From assembly GCF_018424605.1 (NCBI RefSeq), contig NZ_QTKT01000005.1, positions 62,001-126,000 on the forward strand: DNA of 64,000 bases, given 5' to 3'. This DNA comes from Marinobacter lipolyticus. Lineage in GTDB: Bacteria; Pseudomonadota; Gammaproteobacteria; Pseudomonadales; Oleiphilaceae. The position numbers were made by a program, and so were the translations under genes. The notes beneath the pieces are model-generated. The model did not search any database and was not told the origin of the DNA. It worked only from the letters and a program-made list of their open reading frames with translations. How positions within the stretch are numbered: the stretch's first letter is position 1; each line of letters starts with the position of its first letter. Of this stretch, positions 59,130-64,000 are shown piece after piece.

Positions 59130-59599
59130 GAGTCTTTTTCCGTTTCCTCTGATTCGTAAGGATTGCCATACCCGAGCTGCGCCAGCAGCCGGACTTCGAG
59201 GGCTTCCATGGCCTCGGCATCATTGTCGTCAATATGATCATAGCCCTGAAGGTGCAACATGCCGTGCACCACCATGTGAGCCCAGTGGGCTTCGAGCGCT
59301 TTGTGCTGATCTTTTGCTTCTTTTTCTACAACCGGAGCACAAATGACGAGATCTCCGGCCAACGGAACTGTTATACCCGCTGGCGCTTCAAATGGGAAGG
59401 ACAGCACGTTGGTGGGGCCGTTTTTTCCACGGTACTGGCCATTGAGCTGGCCGGACTCGTCATCACCCACGATGCGAATGGTGACCTCCGATGGGCCATC
59501 GCCCAGCCAGGCCTTGCGGGCCCAGCGTTCGAACGAGCTTCCCGATGGAATGCCGGGGCCTTCCAGCACCAGTTGCAGATCGACAGTCAGTTCATTCAC
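59126..59599 (-). CDS. ybeY: endoribonuclease / rRNA maturation factor YbeY
   Basis: 157 residues. The three-histidine metal motif [11 protein letters not shown] is intact, preceded by the family block [10 protein letters not shown]. It takes part in 16S rRNA 3'-end processing and 70S quality control. It overlaps ybeZ (4 bp) and corC (4 bp), so the operon is translationally coupled. Confidence 0.95.
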   Translation of the reverse strand: MNELTVDLQLVLEGPGIPSGSSFERWARKAWLGDGPSEVTIRIVGDDESGQLNGQYRGKNGPTNVLSFPFEAPAGITVPLAGDLVICAPVVEKEAKDQHKALEAHWAHMVVHGMLHLQGYDHIDDNDAEAMEALEVRLLAQLGYGNPYESEETEKDS

Positions 59600-60579
59600 T
59601 GGCCGCTTACGCTCCCGTCATCAAGGGCATCGTAGGCTTCCACAATACGCTGCACCAGCGGATGACGAACCACATCCTTGGCTTCGAAGCGGGTAAAGCC
59701 GATGCCGGACACTTTGCTCAGCACGCCGGCGGCGTGGATGAGGCCGGAGTTCTGGCCGCGGGGCAGATCCACCTGGGTGGTGTCACCGGTAATCACGGCC
59801 GTCGATCCGAAGCCAATGCGGGTCAGGAACATCTTCATCTGCTCGCGGGTGGTGTTCTGGCTTTCGTCCAGAATGATGAACGAGTTGTTCAGGGTGCGCC
59901 CCCGCATGAACGCCAGCGGCGCGATTTCGATCACGCTCTTCTCGATCAGTCGGGTGACCTGCTCAAACCCCAGCATTTCATACAGTGCGTCGTAAAGCGG
60001 GCGCAGGTATGGGTCCACTTTCTGGGCCAGATCACCCGGCAGGAAGCCGAGCTTTTCGCCGGCTTCCACCGCGGGCCGAACCAGCAGGATACGCTTGACC
60101 TGCTCGTCCTTCAGCGCCTCGACCGCACAGGCCACCGCCAGCCAGGTCTTGCCGGTACCGGCCGGGCCAATGCCGAAATTGATGTCATGGGTGCGGATGC
60201 TGTGCACATACTTCTGCTGGTTGACCCCGCGCGGCTTGGCCTGCAGCTTGGGGGTTTTGATAACGGTCACCGCACCGTCGTACGGTACGTCTTCCGGCAG
60301 CCGCTCGAAACCGGTCTCACGGATAAACAGGTGAACGGTATCCGGAGAAATGTCGTTGGTGGCTTCGGTTTCACGGTACAGGTGCCGTATGACTTCCACC
60401 GCGGCGGCCACGTGCTCGGTTTCGCCTTCCACCCGGAAGTGGTGATTGCGGCGGCCAATCCTGACCTGCATGCGCCGCTCAATGTGCTTGAGGTGTTCAT
60501 CAAACTGGCCACACAGGGTAGTCAGCCGGCTCTGATCGACTGGATGCAGGTCAAATTGTCTGGAATCGTTGGCTTTCAA
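59596..60579 (-). CDS. ybeZ: PhoH-like ATPase YbeZ
   Basis: 327 residues from a TTG start at 60579, with GGAG five bases upstream. The ensuing residues [20 protein letters not shown] match the start of E. coli YbeZ, which begins MNIDTREITLEP. A longer open frame to 60765 runs into repeat element C and has no family support. Walker A is [13 protein letters not shown], Walker B is FIILDESQN, and the ending is [18 protein letters not shown] partner of YbeY in RNA metabolism, first gene of the ybeZ-ybeY-corC-lnt operon. Confidence 0.93.
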   Translation of the reverse strand: MKANDSRQFDLHPVDQSRLTTLCGQFDEHLKHIERRMQVRIGRRNHHFRVEGETEHVAAAVEVIRHLYRETEATNDISPDTVHLFIRETGFERLPEDVPYDGAVTVIKTPKLQAKPRGVNQQKYVHSIRTHDINFGIGPAGTGKTWLAVACAVEALKDEQVKRILLVRPAVEAGEKLGFLPGDLAQKVDPYLRPLYDALYEMLGFEQVTRLIEKSVIEIAPLAFMRGRTLNNSFIILDESQNTTREQMKMFLTRIGFGSTAVITGDTTQVDLPRGQNSGLIHAAGVLSKVSGIGFTRFEAKDVVRHPLVQRIVEAYDALDDGSVSGQ

Positions 60580-60645
60580 AGGTGCTCCGTTTTGTTTACT
60601 CCCCTGGTTGCTCTCGGGAGTAGGTATATCTGATTTGGTTGCAAC

Positions 60646-60758
60646 GGGAGAGGGCCGGAACGGCTTTCCAAAAAGCGCCCGTAAATACGTCCCTGTAGGG
60701 CTCGGTCGCGCCATCCCTGGCGCTCCACGTTTTTGGAAAGCCGTTCCGGCCCTCTCCC
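60646..60758 (+). repeat. long-stem cloverleaf element, copy C
   Basis: 29-bp outer arms (60646-60674 and 60730-60758) pair perfectly; the arm begins GGGAGAGGGCCGG and ends in five A. The 55-nt centre holds TACG-TCCC-TGTA (with a G-T pair) and GCGCCA-TCCC-TGGCGC mini-hairpins and a GGGCTCGG linker. It is ~65 bp upstream of the ybeZ start. Confidence 0.87.
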
Positions 60759-60868
60759 TGATCAATCTATGTGCAGGCCTTCAGCGAGAAAAACAAGTAG
60801 GCTGACTTCGTCAAAGTCTCAATTCGTCCTTGAACTTTTTTCAGTCAGGCACGTTTGAACTCTGCGGA

Positions 60869-60974
60869 GAGTGATGGGCTTTCCCTCCCAAAAATTTCGT
60901 AGGCCATGGATGGCCGGAGAGAAGCGCACATGGATGTGCTCGTAGCGGTTTTTGGGAGGGAAAGCCCATCACTC
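60869..60974 (-). repeat. long-stem cloverleaf element, copy D (opposite orientation)
   Basis: 26-bp outer arms (60869-60894 and 60949-60974) pair perfectly; the arm begins GAGTGATGGGCTTTCC and ends in five A. Read on the minus strand, the 54-nt centre contains GCACA-TCCA-TGTGC and GGCCA-TCCA-TGGCC and is almost the same as the centre of copy A, 40 kb away. It lies between miaB and copy C; 110 bp of unannotated sequence separates C and D. Confidence 0.87.
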
Positions 60975-61010
60975 GCCATGCACCTTGCCCCGATGCATGC
61001 GAGCCCAAGT

Positions 61011-62357
61011 TTAAAACAGCTCAGAGCCCACAGGAACGCCCCGAAGAGAGTTGGGATAAGCCTCAACAATCTCGACATCGATAAAGTTGCCGACCACCGC
61101 CGGATTCTCATGTCGGAAGTTCACGATCCGGTTATTCTCGGTCCGGCCAGCGTATTCGCCTGGGTCTTTTTTCGACAGACCGGTCACCAGAATGCGCTGT
61201 GTCGAACCCACCATCTTGCGGCTGATGTCCATCACGTTCTGATTAAGCCGGTCCTGAAGAATGCTCAGGCGCTGCTTCTTGACCTCCATCGGCGTGTCGT
61301 CCGGCAGATCGGACGCCGGGGTACCAGGGCGGGCGCTGTAGACAAAACTGAATGACATGTCGAAACCGATGTCGTTGATCAGCTTCATGGTGTCTTCAAA
61401 GTCTTTCTCGGTTTCACCCGGGAAGCCGATAATGAAATCGGAAGAGAAGCTGATGTCCGGGCGAATCTTGCGCAGACGACGCAGCTTGGACTTGTACTCC
61501 AGCGCCGTGTGACCGCGCTTCATCGCCGCCAGGATGCGATCCGACCCGCTCTGTACCGGCAGATGCAGGTGGCTGACCAGTTCCGGCACCTGCTCGTACA
61601 CCTCGATCATGGCGTCGGTGAACTCCACCGGGTGTGAAGTGGTGTAGCGGATGCGATCAATACCATCGATGGTCGCAATCAGGGTAATCAGCTCCGCCAG
61701 ATCCATGGTGTCGCCGTCGTGGGTTTCGCCGCGGTAGGCGTTCACGTTCTGGCCCAGCAGGTTCACTTCCCGCACGCCCTGGCTCGCCAGATGGGCGACT
61801 TCTGCAATCACGTCATCCGCCGGGCGGCTGACTTCCTCACCGCGGGTGTAAGGCACCACGCAGAACGTACAGTATTTGCTGCAGCCTTCCATGATGGAAA
61901 CAAAGGCTGAGGGGCCGTCGGCGCCGGGCTCGGGCAGGTTGTCGAACTTCTCGATCTCCGGGAAGCTGACATCCACCACACCCACGCCATTACCCTTGGC
62001 GCGCACTTCGGTGATCATGTCCGGCAGGCGGTGCAGGGTTTGCGGGCCGAAGACCATGTCTACGTAGGGCGCGCGGTCGAGAATGGCTTGCCCTTCCTGA
62101 CTGGCCACGCAGCCGCCGACACCGATGATCATATCCGGCTTCTTGCTCTTGAGCTTTTTCCAGCGCCCGAGCTGATGGAAGACCTTCTCCTGGGCCTTTT
62201 CCCGAATGGAGCAGGTGTTCAGCAGCAGGATGTCGGCGTCGTCGGGTGTGTCCGTCATTTCGACGGTTTCACCGGACTTGAGCAGGTCGGCCATGCGGGC
62301 CGAGTCATACTCGTTCATCTGACAACCGTGGGTTTTGATGTACAGCTTTTTGGCCAT
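61011..62357 (-). CDS. miaB: tRNA-2-methylthio-N6-dimethylallyladenosine synthase
   Basis: 448 residues from the ATG for [19 protein letters not shown]. The N-terminal MTTase domain has three cluster cysteines (in [16 protein letters not shown] and GVGGCVASQ), then the radical SAM motif [17 protein letters not shown], and a C-terminal TRAM domain. It methylthiolates i6A37 made by MiaA. In many relatives miaB directly precedes ybeZ; here ~430 bp with two repeat elements separates them. Confidence 0.96.
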   Translation of the reverse strand: MAKKLYIKTHGCQMNEYDSARMADLLKSGETVEMTDTPDDADILLLNTCSIREKAQEKVFHQLGRWKKLKSKKPDMIIGVGGCVASQEGQAILDRAPYVDMVFGPQTLHRLPDMITEVRAKGNGVGVVDVSFPEIEKFDNLPEPGADGPSAFVSIMEGCSKYCTFCVVPYTRGEEVSRPADDVIAEVAHLASQGVREVNLLGQNVNAYRGETHDGDTMDLAELITLIATIDGIDRIRYTTSHPVEFTDAMIEVYEQVPELVSHLHLPVQSGSDRILAAMKRGHTALEYKSKLRRLRKIRPDISFSSDFIIGFPGETEKDFEDTMKLINDIGFDMSFSFVYSARPGTPASDLPDDTPMEVKKQRLSILQDRLNQNVMDISRKMVGSTQRILVTGLSKKDPGEYAGRTENNRIVNFRHENPAVVGNFIDVEIVEAYPNSLRGVPVGSELF

Positions 62358-62532
62358 GGGTCTCACGTAATCTGATGGGTGGTGCGCCGGGAACTGGGTG
62401 GCCAGGAAAAGGCGCCAGCAAAAAGGAACTGCGTATTATAACGGGGTGATCAATCCGCAACCACCTCTGTCTTGGCTTGTTGCTAGTCCCGCTGTGGTAT
62501 TATCCGGTTTTTTGAGCAATCCGATACAGACT

Positions 62533-63282
62533 ATGACCCCTGAACGCCTAGCCCGAATCAAACAAACCCTGAATACCCGCCAACCGGATCTCAGCGTACT
62601 CACCGACCAGGTCCATAAGCCACGAAACCTGTCGGCCATCATCCGCTCCTGCGACGCCTTTGGCCTGGCTCACATGCACACAGTGTGGCCCCGGGACGGT
62701 TTCCGCGCCTTTCGAAAAACCGCTGGCGGAAGCTACACTTGGGTGACTACCCACACCCACCGCACCATGGACAGCGCCATCGATTCGCTGAAAGGGCAGG
62801 GGCATAAACTTTATGCCGCACAGCTTTCCGAGCGCGCGATTGATTACCGGGAGGTGGACTTCACGGTGCCCTGTACCGTGATTCTGGGTAACGAGGTGGA
62901 TGGGGTTAGCGAGGATGCCGCGAACCAGGCGGACGAGCACATCGTGATTCCCATGATGGGCATGGTGGAGTCCCTGAACGTGTCGGCGGCCTGTGCGATT
63001 ATTCTTGCCGAAGCACAGCGCCAGCGCAAAGCGGCAGGGTTGTACGACGTCAGGCGGTTGCCGGACGACGAATACAACCGCCTGTTATTCTGCTGGTGCC
63101 AGCCCACCGTGAAGCGCTACTGCGACGACCGCAATCTGCCATACCCGCCAATTGACCCCGCCACCGGCGAGTTGATCGATGGCGTGGGCTGGATGCAGGG
63201 GGTGCGGGAGCTCAGGAAGCATCGCACTCGATGGGATGAATTGCCGGGCAATGCCGCAACGGCAGAGTTGAAGCCGGACTAA
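62533..63282 (+). CDS. trmH: tRNA (guanosine(18)-2'-O)-methyltransferase
   Basis: 249 residues from the ATG for MTPERLARIKQTLNTRQPDL, which matches the E. coli TrmH start; an open stretch upstream (from 62398) is rejected. SPOUT knot motifs: VHKPRNLSAIIRSCDA, ILGNEVDGVSEDA and IPMMGMVESLNVSAACAII. It methylates the ribose of G18 in the D-loop. It is divergent from miaB across a 175-bp gap. Confidence 0.95.
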   Translation: MTPERLARIKQTLNTRQPDLSVLTDQVHKPRNLSAIIRSCDAFGLAHMHTVWPRDGFRAFRKTAGGSYTWVTTHTHRTMDSAIDSLKGQGHKLYAAQLSERAIDYREVDFTVPCTVILGNEVDGVSEDAANQADEHIVIPMMGMVESLNVSAACAIILAEAQRQRKAAGLYDVRRLPDDEYNRLLFCWCQPTVKRYCDDRNLPYPPIDPATGELIDGVGWMQGVRELRKHRTRWDELPGNAATAELKPD

Positions 63283-63290
63283 GCCGCTGG

Positions 63291-63857
63291 TTACCAGCGC
63301 TCCAGCTGCAGGCCGTAACGCTCCACATGGTCGGCATGCTGTCTGTTATAGCGCTGGGTTCGCTGCCTGAAATCCACCGGATCGCCGCTGATTTCCTGGG
63401 CCTGGAGGCGTGCAATCTCATTTGGGTCGCCGTCATGGCCAGGGTGCCAGAGAACGATGGTGCCGCCGGGGGCGAGGCCAAGGGTCATACTCTGGAGCTC
63501 GTTCGTCCCCCCGGACCGGTTCAACCCGGCAGGAAGGTGAATCATGCGGGAGTAGAACGCCTGTTCTGCGAACGAAAACCAGTGTACCCAGAGCTGCTCC
63601 GGATAATGCGCCAGTGTTATCTCCTGACCGCCGGCGCCCGATTCTCCCTTCCAGCAACAACCGACGTTGCCAACACTTTGAGCCCTGACCGGTTCGCCAG
63701 TGCGCTCAAGCATCATGTCGAACACCCATACGTTATAGTGTTCTGGTGTGGCTACGTGCAACTGGCGGGTACTGTCCGCTGCGGGTTGAGACGCGCAGCC
63801 TGCCAATGCTGACGTAATGACCAATAGGATAATGCAACGCATCGTGCGTAATTCCAT
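63291..63857 (-). CDS. DUF2931-like lipoprotein
   Basis: 188 residues. AAGGAGG four bases ahead of the ATG supports this start. The signal peptide ends in the lipobox LAGC (cysteine at ~21), so it should be lipid-anchored. The rest (VWVFDMMLERTGE, then LPEQLWVHWFSF-like aromatic segments) resembles DUF2931 proteins of unknown function. It ends 9 bp from the convergent trmH stop. Confidence 0.7.
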   Translation of the reverse strand: MELRTMRCIILLVITSALAGCASQPAADSTRQLHVATPEHYNVWVFDMMLERTGEPVRAQSVGNVGCCWKGESGAGGQEITLAHYPEQLWVHWFSFAEQAFYSRMIHLPAGLNRSGGTNELQSMTLGLAPGGTIVLWHPGHDGDPNEIARLQAQEISGDPVDFRQRTQRYNRQHADHVERYGLQLERW

Positions 63858-63875
63858 GGGGCCTCCTTGGCGGTA

Positions 63876-64000
63876 TTAACTTCGGTCTTCCAGGTATCTC
63901 TGCAGCTGTTCCCTGAGGGCCTTGGGCAGGCGGGTGATGGTCAGAGCGTCTTTGTCCCGGTCGTAATAGACTGCCTGGTTAACCAGGTCTGAGGAAAAAG
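63876..64000 (-). CDS. C-terminal fragment of a gene cut by the window edge, possibly nucleoid-associated NdpA/YejK
   Basis: The last 40 codons are present, reading SSDLVNQAVYYDRDKDALT and then ITRLPKALREQLQRYLEDRS before TAA. The beta-strand plus LPxxLRxQL ending is reminiscent of the C-terminus of NdpA/YejK proteins, but the fragment is too short to be sure. It lies upstream of the lipoprotein gene on the same strand, 18 bp apart. Confidence 0.4.
   Translation of the reverse strand, partial: FSSDLVNQAVYYDRDKDALTITRLPKALREQLQRYLEDRS

Noticed and set aside
60580..60765. N-terminal extension of ybeZ (62 extra codons)
   Set aside because: It is encoded by repeat element C and linker sequence, does not resemble the family, and a TTG with a good ribosome site gives the expected start.
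62398..62532. N-terminal extension of trmH
   Set aside because: Residues before MTPERLARIK have no similarity to TrmH, while this methionine aligns with the E. coli start.

Overview
The window looks like a core chromosomal segment of a marine, motile, high-GC gammaproteobacterium. It is most like Marinobacter or a close relative of Pseudomonas. This rests on gene content and on gene order that I recall from Pseudomonas aeruginosa: parC-serB-fimX, efp/epm/psd, motAB-rsgA-orn-queG-nnr-tsaE-amiB-mutL-miaA-hfq-hflXKC-hisZ-purA, comF/bioBFHCD, and leuS-lptE-holA with lnt-corC-ybeY-ybeZ-miaB. No database search was run. I see no insertion sequence, prophage, CRISPR array, tRNA or rRNA.

Layout. 1-5.6 kb: the end of an SLC13 permease, an EAL phosphodiesterase, cytochrome b561 with YceI, a chemoreceptor and a small membrane protein. 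5.7-13.4 kb: parC-serB facing fimX and a PilZ-like gene, a locus rich in cyclic-di-GMP proteins. 13.5-17.1 kb: EF-P with both of its lysylation enzymes (epmB, epmA), then psd. 17.2-21 kb: flagellar stator motAB, rsgA and orn. 21-32.5 kb: queG, then the long co-directional run nnr to hflC (cell wall, mismatch repair, tRNA modification, Hfq, HflX GTPase, HflKC). 32.5-38.9 kb: hisZ-purA, then cmoB-cmoA, srkA and two unknown membrane proteins. 39-45.4 kb: an FAD oxidoreductase, comF, and a complete biotin operon bioBFHCD behind BirA-type operators. 45.5-50.5 kb: a small flagellar-rod-like protein, an SprA-type HExxH protein, and two tandem DmdC-type acyl-CoA dehydrogenases behind PsrA-like boxes. 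50.5-56 kb: an endonuclease I, a small helical protein, holA-lptE-leuS. 56-64 kb: a zinc-ribbon protein, lnt-corC-ybeY-ybeZ, miaB, trmH, a lipoprotein and a truncated gene.

The most unusual signal is not a gene. Four intergenic elements (about 20.4, 56.1, 60.7 and 60.9 kb) have the same architecture: a 25-29 bp, near-perfect outer inverted repeat enclosing a 52-55 nt centre that itself forms two mini-hairpins with TCCN loops. The centres are related between copies. The outer arms are largely different from copy to copy, yet each stays self-complementary. This covariation points to selection on, or templated maintenance of, a cloverleaf-like fold. A second notable signal is a pair of BirA-like operators with identical AACC-N14-GGTT geometry between and inside the divergent comF and bioB genes.
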